Origin: DASXKD01 sp963734725
GTDB taxonomy: Bacteria > Actinomycetota > Actinomycetes > Streptosporangiales > Streptosporangiaceae
Reading direction: 5' to 3'
DNA length: 64,000 nucleotides
Assembly: GCA_963734725.1 (NCBI GenBank)
Contig: CAVTIX010000025.1
Coordinates: 1 to 64,000, forward strand
Shown here: positions 8,058 to 16,701 of the stretch, in pieces
Layout: every line of letters starts with the position of its first letter
Position numbering within the stretch: the stretch's first letter is position 1
Notes under the pieces: generated by a model
Database searches by the model: none
Told to the model about the DNA's origin: nothing
What the model saw: only the letters and a program-made list of their open reading frames with translations
Program-made: the position numbers and the translations under genes

Positions 8058-8906
8058 TCATGCCGGGTGTGGCGAGGAGTTGGGGCCGGGCGCAGGGGAC
8101 ACCTGCGGCGCTCCCGCGGATTGGCCGAGGAAGACCTCGCGGATGTCGGGGCGGGCGAGGATCTCGCTGGCCGGGCCGGCGATCTCGATGCGCCCCGCGA
8201 CCAGAATGTAGGCCCAGTTGGACACACCGAGCGCCTCGAACGCTTTCTGCTCGACCAGCAGCACGGCGGTGCCCGCGTCGGCGAGACGCCGTACCTGGTC
8301 CCGCAGCACCGTCCGGGACAGCTCGGGCGACAGGTTGGAAGTCGGCTCATCGAGGACGAGGACGGCCGGTTCGAGCATCAGGACCCGGGCTATCGCGAGC
8401 ATCTTCCGCTCGCCCCCGCTGAGCTTGCTCGCGGTCCTGTACCGCATGGCCGCCAACGCGGGGAACGTCGACAGCACCGCCTCGGTCCTCGCGGCCAGTT
8501 GCGGCTTCGTGAGCAGATAGCCGCCCATCTCCAGGTTCTCGGTCACGGTGAGGGTGTCGAACACGTCTTTGGTCTGCGGGACGAAACCCAGTCCCATCCG
8601 GGCAAGCCGGTGCCCACGCATGTTCGTTATGTCGCGACTACCGAATTTGACTGCGCCGGTCATGACCGGGAGCCGGCCGGTCACGGCGTTCAGCAGGGTG
8701 GACTTGCCGGCGCCGTTCGGCCCGATCACCGAGACCACTTCCCCGGGCCCGACGCTGATGCTCACGCCGGACACGATCGCGGCGGCACCGTAACCCGCCG
8801 CGACATCCTGGAGGCGCAGGAGTGCGGGCGGGCGGCCTGCGTCGCCCGGCGGCTGGCGCGCGGCCTGGCTGTCGGGGGGGGAGGGGTTATCCGATGAGGT
8901 AGGCAT
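8058..8906 (-). CDS. livF: Branched-chain amino acid-type ABC transporter ATPase (LivF-like)
   Basis: A 282-residue ATP-binding subunit. Walker A is GPNGAGKST (residues 62-70), the signature LSGGE is at 162-166, and Walker B VLVLDEPTS is at about 182-190. The unusual extra N-terminal 25 residues are proline-rich. Start ATG 8906 overlaps the end of the LivG-like gene by 20 bases, which supports translational coupling. LivF pairs with LivG to energise the LivHM permease at the membrane. Substrate specificity cannot be read from the ATPase. Confidence 0.92.
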   Translation of the reverse strand: MPTSSDNPSPPDSQAARQPPGDAGRPPALLRLQDVAAGYGAAAIVSGVSISVGPGEVVSVIGPNGAGKSTLLNAVTGRLPVMTGAVKFGSRDITNMRGHRLARMGLGFVPQTKDVFDTLTVTENLEMGGYLLTKPQLAARTEAVLSTFPALAAMRYRTASKLSGGERKMLAIARVLMLEPAVLVLDEPTSNLSPELSRTVLRDQVRRLADAGTAVLLVEQKAFEALGVSNWAYILVAGRIEIAGPASEILARPDIREVFLGQSAGAPQVSPAPGPNSSPHPA

Positions 8907-9657
8907 CCAGCACCTCCCGGTCGGTGCGGACCTCGGCCATGGTTCCCTGGGAGATCACCCGCCCTTGGGCCATCACGATGACGGGGTCGCACAGCCGTTC
9001 CACCACGGCAAGCTCGTGCTCGATCATGAGCATGGTGAGCCCTTCACCGAGCAGGTCGAGCAGGTGCTGCTCGATCCGCCTGGCTAGCGATGGATTCACC
9101 CCCGCCATCGGCTCATCGAGTAGCAGCAGAGCCGGGCCGGCCATCAGCCCGCGCATCAGCTCGAGCAGGCGTTTCTGGCCCCCGCTGAGGTTTCCGGCAT
9201 ACTCGTCTTCCTTGGCGGACATATCGAACCGCGCCAGTAGTTGGCGCGCCCGCTGCACCATCGCCCGTTCGTGCGGGCGCCAGTAACGCTTGCCGAGCGC
9301 GGCCTGCCACAGCGTCTCGCCCCGCTGGCCGGGCGCTGCGACCAGCAGGTTCTCCAGCACAGTCAGCCCGGCGAACTCGCTGGAGATCTGAAAGGTACGG
9401 ATGATCCCACGCCGGGCCACTTTGTATGAGGGCAGCCCGGTGATGTCCTGGCCCTGGTAGGAGATCTTCCCTGCGGTCGGTTCGAGTGCGCCGGCGATGA
9501 CGTTGAGCAGGGTCGTCTTCCCGGCGCCGTTCGGCCCGATCAGGCCGGTGATCCGCCCTGGGGGAACCTGGAAGGACGCGCCATTGACCGCATGGACGCC
9601 GCCGAACTGGCGGTGCAGGTCGGTGACCGTGAGCAGGGTACCGGCGGTCTCGCTCAT
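8887..9657 (-). CDS. livG: Branched-chain amino acid-type ABC transporter ATPase (LivG-like)
   Basis: A 256-residue ATPase with Walker A GPNGAGKTT (41-49), Q-loop region RTFQ (87-90), signature LSGGQ (157-161) and Walker B LLLLDEP (177-183). It ends with the LivG-type extension typified by MLMIEHELAVVERLCDPVIV. ATG 9657 overlaps the stop of the upstream permease gene (ATGA), so the two are co-translated. It is the second of two nucleotide-binding subunits in this five-part importer. Confidence 0.93.
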   Translation of the reverse strand: MSETAGTLLTVTDLHRQFGGVHAVNGASFQVPPGRITGLIGPNGAGKTTLLNVIAGALEPTAGKISYQGQDITGLPSYKVARRGIIRTFQISSEFAGLTVLENLLVAAPGQRGETLWQAALGKRYWRPHERAMVQRARQLLARFDMSAKEDEYAGNLSGGQKRLLELMRGLMAGPALLLLDEPMAGVNPSLARRIEQHLLDLLGEGLTMLMIEHELAVVERLCDPVIVMAQGRVISQGTMAEVRTDREVLDAYLIG

Positions 9658-10658
9658 CGGCCGGCCCTGGTGGATATCAGCGGCTGCTCTCCTTCGCCCT
9701 CAGCAGTTGGCGGGAAGCGCCGTCGCCGTTCGGGGATGACCCCGCGGGGCCAGAACCACAAGAAGACCAGGGCGAGCACCCCGACGATCATCCACTGCAG
9801 GGCGTCGATGAACCCTGGCGGGCCGAACTGCGGGATGAACCGAGTGGCTTCGAGGAAGGCGACCGGGACAAGCAAGGCCCCGACCATGACGCCCAGGTTG
9901 TTCCCCAATCCGCCGACGATGACGGCGGTGAAGTACACAAACGTCTCCGGGTACAGCCAGGAGCCAGGGGACCAGGCGGAGATGAACTCGACCAGGACGG
10001 CACCGCTGACCCCAGCGATCACCCCGCCGAGCACGAACGCGAGCATCCGCAGGCCGGTGACGTTCTTGCCCAGGGCCGCTGCCGCCTGCTCGCTGTCGCG
10101 GACCGCGCGCAGCGCACGGCCCAACGGCGAGCTGGTCACAATGTGGACGAGCCAATAGACGCACAGGCAGATCCCGGCCGTGATGCCGACGAACAGCCAC
10201 TGGTAGCCAATGGGTGACAGGTTGACCATCGACGCGAGCGGCTTGGGGACCAGGGCCAGGCCGTTCGGCCCGTTCACCAGCCCGACCTGGTTGGTGACGA
10301 CGCTGGTCGCGATCAGCGACACCACGAGCATGACCATGGCTTCGTAGTCGCTGCGCAGGCGCCGGATGCCGAAGCTGCCCACCAGCAGCGCGAGCAGGCC
10401 GCCGATCACCCCGGCCGCCAGGATGGGCAGCGGGAAGGGCCAGTGAGCGCCGCCGACGTACTGCTGGAACCCGCCCTTGGTGGCCGGCCCGAGCGTCAGC
10501 ACCGCCGCGGTGTAGGCGCCGGCCGCCTGGAAGATGATGAAGGCGAAGTTGACCAGTCCGGCCACGCCGAACTGGAGGTTGAGCCCCCAGCAGGCGATCA
10601 CGTCGACACCGAGGTAGATCAGCACCGTGGAGATGTAGAACTGCCAGGCGACGCTCAC
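9654..10658 (-). CDS. livM: Branched-chain amino acid-type ABC permease (LivM-like)
   Basis: A 334-residue inner-membrane permease with about nine hydrophobic segments. It carries LivM-type signatures including NLQFGVAGLVNF near the N-terminus and the cytoplasmic coupling loop SPLGRALRAVRDSEQAAAAL, which docks on the ATPases. The GTG at 10658 overlaps the stop of livH (GTGA) and is the start in the operon context; the frame is open further upstream but inside livH. The C-terminal charged tail (ERRRRFPPTAEGEGE) is cytoplasmic. Confidence 0.92.
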   Translation of the reverse strand: MSVAWQFYISTVLIYLGVDVIACWGLNLQFGVAGLVNFAFIIFQAAGAYTAAVLTLGPATKGGFQQYVGGAHWPFPLPILAAGVIGGLLALLVGSFGIRRLRSDYEAMVMLVVSLIATSVVTNQVGLVNGPNGLALVPKPLASMVNLSPIGYQWLFVGITAGICLCVYWLVHIVTSSPLGRALRAVRDSEQAAAALGKNVTGLRMLAFVLGGVIAGVSGAVLVEFISAWSPGSWLYPETFVYFTAVIVGGLGNNLGVMVGALLVPVAFLEATRFIPQFGPPGFIDALQWMIVGVLALVFLWFWPRGVIPERRRRFPPTAEGEGEQPLISTRAGR

Positions 10659-11545
10659 GCCGCGACCTCCTTGCGGGTGGCGACCTCCGACAGGATGCCC
10701 TGCGGCCGGGCGATGAGGACCACCACCAAGATCACGAAGGCGACCACATCCTTGTATTCGGGGCTGATTATGGCGGCCGCCAGCTCGCTGGTGATCCCGA
10801 TGACCAGGGCAGCGAGCATCGCCCCGTACGGCTGGCCGATGCCGCCGAGGACCGCTACGGCCACGATCGGGATCAGGAACTGGGCGCCGGTGGTGTCGGT
10901 GAACGAGGTGACGTTCATCACCAGGATCACGCCGGCCAGCCCGCACAGGGCGCCCGAGATGGCCCAGGCGAGGTCGATGACCCGGTCGGTGGCGATCCCG
11001 CAGTTGCGGGCCAGCTCAGGATCGGTGGCGGTGGCCCGCATGGCCTTGCCGAGCTTGGTGTAGCGGAGCAGCAGGTGGATTCCGAGCATGGCCACGACCG
11101 CGATGCCGATGATGGCGAGCTGGACGGTGGTGAACACCATCCCGCCGATGTGCACCGATGCCGGACGGGGCATCTGCAGGCTGAAGAAATTCGCGCCGAA
11201 GATGGCCAGCAGGGCGTTCTGCAGGATGAGGCTGACCGCGATGGTCACGATGATCATGCCGAACAGGCGTGTCCCGTGCCGGACGAACGGGGTGTACAGG
11301 AAGCGGTTCAGCAGCACCGAGAAGACGGACCCGAACGCCGCGCCGGCCACCAGCGCCAGCCAGACGCTGAGGCCGGCGCTGGTGACTAGGTAGGCGACGA
11401 ACGCGGCGGCGGTCATGACGTCGCCGTAGGCGAGATTGAGGATGTTGGTGACGCCGAACTGGAGGGTAAATCCGACTCCGGCCACCGCCAGGATGGATGC
11501 GGTCACGATGCCGAACCCGATCGCCGGCACCAGGGTGCTCACCAT
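10655..11545 (-). CDS. livH: Branched-chain amino acid-type ABC permease (LivH-like)
   Basis: A 296-residue permease starting MVSTLVPAIGFGIVTASILA at ATG 11545. It has about eight membrane segments, the LivH motif TLQFGVTNILNLAYGD near residue 30, and the coupling loop YTKLGKAMRATATDPELARN. It ends IARPQGILSE..., the usual family ending. It sits 64 bases downstream of the binding-protein gene and overlaps livM by 4 bases. Together with LivM it forms the heterodimeric channel. Confidence 0.93.
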   Translation of the reverse strand: MVSTLVPAIGFGIVTASILAVAGVGFTLQFGVTNILNLAYGDVMTAAAFVAYLVTSAGLSVWLALVAGAAFGSVFSVLLNRFLYTPFVRHGTRLFGMIIVTIAVSLILQNALLAIFGANFFSLQMPRPASVHIGGMVFTTVQLAIIGIAVVAMLGIHLLLRYTKLGKAMRATATDPELARNCGIATDRVIDLAWAISGALCGLAGVILVMNVTSFTDTTGAQFLIPIVAVAVLGGIGQPYGAMLAALVIGITSELAAAIISPEYKDVVAFVILVVVLIARPQGILSEVATRKEVAA

Positions 11546-11609
11546 CGCCTCCTCGGCGCTCGGAGGGTGGCGCGGCCCGGTGCCATCTCGGCACCGTTGA
11601 TGGTCGCGG

Positions 11610-12884
11610 TCACCGGCTGAGCGCCGCGATCTGCGCCGCCGACACCGAGCCGACAAGCACCGGGCTGCCCTTCACGTACTTCGCGGCCTCGAACGCCCCG
11701 GTCGAGTTGTGCCATTGGTTGAACACGATGGGGCCGCCCGCGCCGACGTACTGGATCTGCTTCCCGGCCTGCAGCGCGGCCTTCCCGGCGGCGAACGTGG
11801 TGACGACCGTCTTGCCGGAACCGGGCGCGGTGACCTTAAGGATGTAGGAGTCGAAGACCTTCGGGTTGGTGCTCTTGGCCGCGATCGCTGCCAGCGCCGT
11901 CACGTTGACCGCGTCGTAGTAGGTCATCGAGTACGGGTCGGTGCTCCACTGGCTGGGCTTGGGCACCTGCGATGCCGACGCCAGCAGGGACCGGTTGTAG
12001 GCCTGCCAGGCCGGGCCGCTTGGCGGCGCGTACGGCTGCATCCCCTCGAAATACTTGGCCATGGCCGCCGCGCCGATCGCCCCGTTGACCGCCTTGAGCC
12101 ACGGCGCCTGCAGCGTGACCTCGGTCCCGACCACGGGCATGAGCCCGTGCAGTTGTTGCAGCTCAGACAGGAAGGTCGAGCCGGTCTGCGGATCCACCTC
12201 GGTGAAGATCACCTGCGGGTGCGCGGCGAGCATGCTCTCGATCTCAGCGCGGTACGAGCTCTGGTCGAGCGCCAGGGGCTTGTTGTAGACGATGGTCCCG
12301 CCGAGCTTGGTGAAGGCGCGCACCAGCGTCGGCACATCCGACTGAGCGCCTGCGTCGTTGCCGAACACCGCGGCGGCCCGGGTGTAGCCCGCCTTGTGCG
12401 CCCAGAGCGCCATCGCGTAGCCCTTGACGTCGTCGGCCGGTGTGATCCGCCAGAAGTAGGCATAGTGGGAGTGATCGAAGGCAGCCTGGCCGGTGTCAGC
12501 GAACATCGGCACGTGGCCCTGGTTCAGCAGCGGGACAGTAGCCAGTGCCTCGTCGGAGCTGGGCCCGAGCACGCCGATCAATGACGTCTCTGTCGCCATC
12601 ATCTTCTGCGCCGCCGGCACGGCGTCAGCCGGGTCGCCGCGCGTGTCCTCCTGGACGCAACTCAGCTGGTGACCTAGCACCCCGGCGTTCGCGTTGATCA
12701 GCCGGACGGCGGGAACGCAGCCGCCGACCATTTCCGGCCCGAACGCGGCGTCCGGCCCGCTGAACGGGTTGAACTCCCCCACCACCAGCGTCGACGTGGA
12801 GCCACCGCCGCTATTTGATGAGCTGCAGGCGGGAATGGCCAGGAGCGCAAGCGCCGCTCCCGCTGCTATCACCGCGATTCGCAT
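11610..12884 (-). CDS. Substrate-binding lipoprotein of the LivJ/LivK type
   Basis: A 424-residue extracytoplasmic binding protein (type I periplasmic-binding fold). The N-terminus MRIAVIAAGAALALLAIPAC is a lipoprotein signal peptide with lipobox cysteine at residue 20, followed by a serine/glycine linker. The mature part begins LVVGEFNPFSGPDAAFGPE, the usual start of Leu/Ile/Val-type receptors, and includes GVLGPSSDEALATVPLLNQ, the ligand-site strand. Such receptors also serve amides, urea, short aromatic acids and polyamines. It is the specificity subunit of the operon. Ligand not determined. Confidence 0.92.
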   Translation of the reverse strand: MRIAVIAAGAALALLAIPACSSSNSGGGSTSTLVVGEFNPFSGPDAAFGPEMVGGCVPAVRLINANAGVLGHQLSCVQEDTRGDPADAVPAAQKMMATETSLIGVLGPSSDEALATVPLLNQGHVPMFADTGQAAFDHSHYAYFWRITPADDVKGYAMALWAHKAGYTRAAAVFGNDAGAQSDVPTLVRAFTKLGGTIVYNKPLALDQSSYRAEIESMLAAHPQVIFTEVDPQTGSTFLSELQQLHGLMPVVGTEVTLQAPWLKAVNGAIGAAAMAKYFEGMQPYAPPSGPAWQAYNRSLLASASQVPKPSQWSTDPYSMTYYDAVNVTALAAIAAKSTNPKVFDSYILKVTAPGSGKTVVTTFAAGKAALQAGKQIQYVGAGGPIVFNQWHNSTGAFEAAKYVKGSPVLVGSVSAAQIAALSR

Positions 12885-12922
12885 AACGCACCTCCGGATG
12901 ATGATGAACTGCCAGCAGCGCG

Positions 12923-13327
12923 TCAGGCTTCGGGGCCATCCCGGCGGGGAAGCAGGGCCACGGCCTCGATCTCCACCAGTGCGTCCCGGTGGGCGAGCGC
13001 ACTGACCTCTACCAGAGTGCTGGCCGGCCGGGCGTCACCGAAGTAGCGGCGTCGCACCGTGTTAATGACCTCCCGGTCGGCCATGTCCCGCACATACACC
13101 CCGACCCGCACGACATCGTCGAAGCTGGCACCCGCGCTCCGCAAAACCGCGCCGACATTGTCCAGCACCTGCTCGGACTGCCTGAGCACGTCGCCGCCGC
13201 CCACGAGTTCGCCATCGGTGTTGACCGGCAGCATCCCCGAGATATACAGAAACCCAGCCGCCTCGACCCCGTCTGTGTAGTGGCTGATCGGTTCGGCCAA
13301 CTGCCCGGCCAGCCGGATCCGCCTCAC
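12923..13327 (-). CDS. RidA-family (YjgF/YER057c) protein
   Basis: A 134-residue RidA-fold protein. The GTG at 13327 overlaps the stop of the DUF1989 gene (GTGA), which fixes the start; the open frame upstream lies inside that gene. Family features are the core ISGMLPVNTDGELVG, FDDVVRVGVYVRDM, and a C-terminal RPASTLVEVSALAHRDALVE in which the arginine contacts the substrate carboxylate in true RidA. RidA proteins hydrolyse enamine/imine intermediates; subfamily members act as amidohydrolases or deaminases in catabolic operons. Its place between DUF1989 and the importer suggests a catabolic role. Confidence 0.9.
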   Translation of the reverse strand: MRRIRLAGQLAEPISHYTDGVEAAGFLYISGMLPVNTDGELVGGGDVLRQSEQVLDNVGAVLRSAGASFDDVVRVGVYVRDMADREVINTVRRRYFGDARPASTLVEVSALAHRDALVEIEAVALLPRRDGPEA

Positions 13328-13992
13328 GCAAGGTCTCCGGGTGGGTCGATGATGCGGACCACGAGCGGGCTCGGGTGAAACCCGTTGCAGGGATTGAGAT
13401 CCTGCGGGCACGCGGAGACTGACACGATCACATCCATTAGCGTCCGCAGTACCAGCTTGTCTCCCGGCCGGCCGGTGGGTATCTCATTGCCGAACGTCCG
13501 GTCCGGGTGAATAGGGGCGTTCTGGAAGAAGTTAAACGGGTCGGGGATCTGCCACTCGGCGATCCCCCACGGCTCCAGCGCCTCGGTGAAGTTCGTCCGG
13601 CAGCTGCGATGACCCTCCACCCCGTAGTCGAGTCGGTAGCGTCGGTCGTCGCACATCGAAGTGATGATGTCGTTCCTGCCCACGTCATCACGCAAGATCT
13701 CGAACATGGGTCGGCGCCAGTTGCTGTCCAGCCGGTCCCCGACCTGTACGGTCAGCCGGAGGATGGCAGAGCGGGTGTGCGTTGTCGACAGCCATTCGGT
13801 GCGGTTTCGTTCCGCGAAGGCAACGAAGTCCGCAACCTGCTGCCCCTCGACATCCTCGATTTCCACCAACTGGCCCGTCCGGGCGACGAAGACCGTACCG
13901 TGCCCGCCGGGGACCAGGATCTCCCGCCGCCCCAGATCCGGTCCCGATCTGCTGGCCGCCGCCTCATCCTCCACCTTGGCGTCTTCGCTCAT
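13324..13992 (-). CDS. DUF1989 (urea carboxylase-associated) family protein
   Basis: A 222-residue DUF1989 protein, first gene of the transporter operon. Core segments are GTVFVARTGQLVEIEDVEGQ, the aspartate-rich QVADFVAF, and the C-terminal SACPQDLNPCNGFHPSPLVV, the most conserved family block. Formerly annotated as urea-carboxylase-associated, DUF1989 proteins include the CgdA/CgdB carboxyguanidine deiminase subunits that work in guanidine assimilation. No carboxylase or allophanate hydrolase gene is present here, so the substrate must differ or be completed elsewhere. ATG 13992 lies about one nucleotide from the expected transcription start of the promoter upstream. Confidence 0.88.
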   Translation of the reverse strand: MSEDAKVEDEAAASRSGPDLGRREILVPGGHGTVFVARTGQLVEIEDVEGQQVADFVAFAERNRTEWLSTTHTRSAILRLTVQVGDRLDSNWRRPMFEILRDDVGRNDIITSMCDDRRYRLDYGVEGHRSCRTNFTEALEPWGIAEWQIPDPFNFFQNAPIHPDRTFGNEIPTGRPGDKLVLRTLMDVIVSVSACPQDLNPCNGFHPSPLVVRIIDPPGDLA

Positions 13993-13999
13993 AGCGGGG

Positions 14000-14028
14000 A
14001 TTGTGTGTCATATATATTCCAGGGTCAA
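14000..14028 (-). promoter_or_regulatory. Promoter of the DUF1989-RidA-ABC-GntR operon, probably leaderless
   Basis: On the minus strand TTGACC (14028-14023), a 17-base spacer containing ATATATAT, and CACAAT (14005-14000) form a good sigma-70-type promoter. The -10 box ends eight bases before the ATG at 13992 and there is no Shine-Dalgarno, which points to a leaderless transcript. The alternating AT palindrome in the spacer is a natural place for the operon's own GntR protein to bind. Inferred from sequence only. Confidence 0.6.
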
Positions 14029-14050
14029 GCTCTCTTAGCCGCTACCGCTT

Positions 14051-14167
14051 ACGCAGGGCACCCTCTCAGACACCGAATGGTGGATCGACGGCGACCTGAG
14101 CACCGACCGGGCCGACCACCTCTACGCCACCTGGGACACCCAGACTTTCTCTGGTGACATCGGGTGA
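14051..14167 (+). pseudogene. Unidentified C-terminal coding fragment
   Basis: The frame reads TQGTLSDTEWWIDGDLSTDR, then ADHLYATWDTQTFSGDIG and TGA at 14167. Composition (acidic, tryptophan-rich) and codon bias look like real protein, but there is no start and nothing recognisable upstream, where the promoter of the divergent operon lies. I do not recognise the family; it is probably a stranded 3' end. Confidence 0.35.
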
Positions 14168-14227
14168 CTCTCTTACTGCCGATTACTCGCTCCCGGCTGG
14201 CTGATGGTGGCCCAGAATGCCGGGGTC

Positions 14228-14874
14228 TTAGCCCACGACGGCGCCGCGGATCTGGCTGGTCTTTGACGCGGCCTCGCTGAGGTTTGAAACGAAGCCCGGG
14301 GAGTAGAGCACAGCGCCGAGAGTTATGTGGTCTGCCCAGTAACAGATGGTGTCCGTCCCGGCCGTGACGTGCTTCTGGCCGCAGACCAGCGCTTCGCCGT
14401 TAGGGCCTGCCGGGAGCACGCTGGCCCCGGTAAAGCCCTTGGTCTGCATAAATTTCTGAAGTGCGTGGGCAACATCAATCGGCGATGCCACGTGCTTGCT
14501 CCATGTGCCCGCGGTCACGAAGAAGAAAGGTGTGGCACCGTTTTGTGCGCCGCCGTATATAGCGGCCTTCCCGCCGACCACGTCTCCCATCAGGCGGGAA
14601 GCAAACCCCCTGCTAACGATGGTGACAGCCTGCCTCGCCGTTGTGGAGGTGTTCTTCTTCAGACCGAGCAGCTGGGCGGGGAGCTGCACAGAACCGGTTG
14701 CCACCGCTGCCGAACTGCTGCTGTGCGCCCTGGTCGAGGGTGCCGCGGGTGATGAGGTGGCCGGGCCACGCCGCGCTGCCCGCCGCAGGCGGCCAGCATG
14801 ATTGCGGCCATGGCAAGGGACACGCTGCCCCCCGCGGGGGTAACAGCCGCAGCCACCCGGCGTGCAAGAACCAT
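14228..14874 (-). pseudogene. Secreted lipoprotein of unknown function, frameshifted
   Basis: The ATG at 14874 opens MVLARRVAAAVTPAGG, continuing through SLAMAAIMLAACGGQ, a lipoprotein signal with lipobox LAAC. About 15 codons later the frame is lost (near 14770). The mature domain continues in another frame: a Ser/Ala/Thr linker, then NTSTTARQAVTIVSRGFASR, GGAQNGATPFFFVTAG, DVAHALQKFMQTKGFTG, NGEALVCGQKHVTAGTDTIC, ending at TAG 14228. The mature part (about 150 residues, two cysteines) is a plausible exported domain that I cannot assign. A single indel separates it from its signal peptide. Confidence 0.6.
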
Positions 14875-14936
14875 ACAAATACCCTCGCGGACGTGAAGGA
14901 TCACAGCCTGGTCAGTATGCGGCTTCTCGCCGCTAG

Positions 14937-15117
14937 GGGACAAACCAGACGTGCGACCGGTGCGGACCGGCGGTCCGCCCCGCCTACCGCGTGAAGCGGG
15001 ACAGCGAGCTCTACCTCTGCCGCCACTGCACCATCCAGCTGTTGGCGGATGTCCGCGCAGGGCCGGGCCATATGGCCCATCGGCCAGCAAGCGCTCGTTC
15101 GGCCACCGGCTACCTGA
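14937..15117 (+). pseudogene. Small zinc-ribbon-like protein, truncated and frameshifted
   Basis: The frame reads TCDRCGPAVRPAYRVKRDSE, LYLCRHCTIQL: two CxxC pairs 21 residues apart, a zinc-ribbon layout I associate with small actinobacterial proteins of unknown function. After about 15055 the expected end (AQGRAIWPIGQQALVRP) continues in another frame to TGA 15117. An in-frame TAG lies immediately upstream of the first pair, so the N-terminus is lost. No function assigned. Confidence 0.5.
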
Positions 15118-15654
15118 CCATGCCTGACCCCGGTCGCCCGGGATCTTGGCCAGAGTACAGAACTCACCGTTCGGTGCTGGACTGACGGCAGCCCGGCAGA
15201 TCAGGGATTACGCGCATAACACGGCTACGCGCGCATTCTCCCTAATCTTCTCGGTCACGCACGGTGATGCCGTCCCTCGACGTGCCACGATGCCGACCAT
15301 CTGCACCCGCCGGGTAACCTGCGCAGTGCCACGCCGCCGGGCTGGCGTACGGCTGAAGACGGGCGGCCTCCCGACCACTGGAGGCTACGTCTTGCCTGAC
15401 GTCGCACGCGCTATATGCGAATGAGCGTGAAGTGGGCGATCTTGATGAGGCACGCCCGATCTGCTCCGCGGCGGGGTTGAGGTATTGGGCGAGCCAGGGT
15501 CGGATGGCGCTTGGAGGTGGCTTACCTTCCGGGGGCCCGATGGGATATTCGGCCCCGCCAGCCCGGTAGAGGCTGGCCAGCACATGGATTCGCTTCAGGT
15601 TGCTGGACCTGAAACCGTTTGACGGTCTTGCCGCGACGAGTCAAGGCTGTCGCC
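15118..15654. other. Gene-poor stretch with a possible minus-strand remnant
   Basis: About 540 bases. On the minus strand between about 15598 and 15430 a frame reads VLASLYRAGGAEYPIGPPEG, KPPPSAIRPWLAQYLNPAAE with good codon bias, then loses it. It resembles the C-terminal part of a DNA- or substrate-binding protein, but I cannot name it. There is no RBS or clear start. The remainder has nothing recognisable. Confidence 0.35.
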
Positions 15655-16050
15655 ATGACCAGCCGTATCTCGCACACGTCCTTCGACGCCATCAACGCCT
15701 ACGCGCAGTCGCTGTTCTGGTCGCAGGTTCTGGATTTCGTGGAAGATCCTGATGACCCGAACGAGCCGGGACACGAGGAGTGCCTGATCACCTCGCGCGA
15801 TCGGAGCCAGCTCTTGCTGTTCATCACGGTGCCAGACGATAAGAAGGTGAAGAACCGGGTGCATCTCGACCTGCGTCCAGTGGATCGCACGCGTGAGCAG
15901 GAGGTGGAACGGATCCTCGCGCTGGGGGCGTCACACCTGGCCGATCACCGGCGGCCCGATGGCAGCGGCTGGATCACGCTCGCCGATCCCGAGGGCAACG
16001 AGTTCTGTATCTTGTCCAAGGATCCGGCCGGCTCTGGCGCCACCACCTGA
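15655..16050 (+). CDS. VOC-family (glyoxalase-like) protein
   Basis: A 131-residue vicinal-oxygen-chelate fold protein starting MTSRISHTSFDAINAYAQSL at ATG 15655. Features are LFWSQVLDFVEDP (first module), NRVHLDLRPVDRTREQEVER (metal-ligand histidine H67-type position in VHLDL), and WITLADPEGNEFCIL, the classic second-module ending with the glutamate/cysteine. It belongs to the glyoxalase-like domain group common in actinobacteria, often of unknown substrate, sometimes bleomycin-resistance-like. Stand-alone gene with no operon partner. Confidence 0.85.
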   Translation: MTSRISHTSFDAINAYAQSLFWSQVLDFVEDPDDPNEPGHEECLITSRDRSQLLLFITVPDDKKVKNRVHLDLRPVDRTREQEVERILALGASHLADHRRPDGSGWITLADPEGNEFCILSKDPAGSGATT

Positions 16051-16294
16051 CGACAGTGATGACCGTGCCGGACCCCAGTTGCTGCTTGCCACGCATGCGT
16101 AGCCACCCACTCCGATCGCGACATAGCGCGCGTTTCCAAACGCAATACGCTGCCAGGTGTGCTCGATGACGCGCTCCTGGCGGACTGGTGTCTGCGTTAC
16201 CTGGGCGCGCCGTTCGAGCGGGTGCTCTTCCGGTCCGGATTCCTGTCCGAGGTCGTCGGGGTCGAGTTGTCGAGCGGTCTCGGATCAGCGCGAG

Positions 16295-16588
16295 TTATGC
16301 ACCAAGTAGTGCCTCAACGATCGACTCAACTGCGTCGAAGGGCGCACGCAGTGCACCCTCGAGGTGGTGCCGCTTGGCCAGAAACCCCGGTGAGTTGTAA
16401 CTCACTGATACTGCTCCGTTCCTGTCCTCCCAGACCAACACCTTGAGTGGGATATCCAACGCAGCAAGCGGCGCCGCGAGCATCACCGCCGCGCCCACAG
16501 TCGGCTTCCCAAACATGATGAGTTTCGAGTCGGGCATCTGCACACCAGCTCGTTCGGCTACGCCGCTGTGATCGATGACGTTGAACAC
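16295..16588 (-). pseudogene. DUF302 protein, N-terminally truncated
   Basis: The frame contains the DUF302 core: FNVIDHSGVAERAGVQMPDS, then LIMFGKPTVGAAVMLAAPLA, DIPLKVLVWED, and VSVSYNSPGFLAKRHHLEG. A TGA interrupts the frame six codons before the GTG at 16588; the in-frame residues DRGFT just before that GTG are part of the normal domain. The usual first helix of about 25 residues is missing or out of frame. It may be translated from the GTG, but is probably a decayed gene. DUF302 proteins are small, of unknown biochemical role, often linked to redox or sulfur functions. Confidence 0.65.
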
Positions 16589-16701
16589 CGTGAAACCCCG
16601 ATCCCGTCACGCTCCGCGATCGGTGAAGCCCGGGCCCGACCGTGAGCGCTGTCCGCAGATCGCTGGGCGATCCACAGGCCAGATCCGGCGAAGGAAACGG
16701 G

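Noticed and set aside
11709..12584. A 291-codon plus-strand frame opposite the binding-protein gene
   Set aside because: Shadow frame, rich in Arg/Gly/Val/His, with no RBS.
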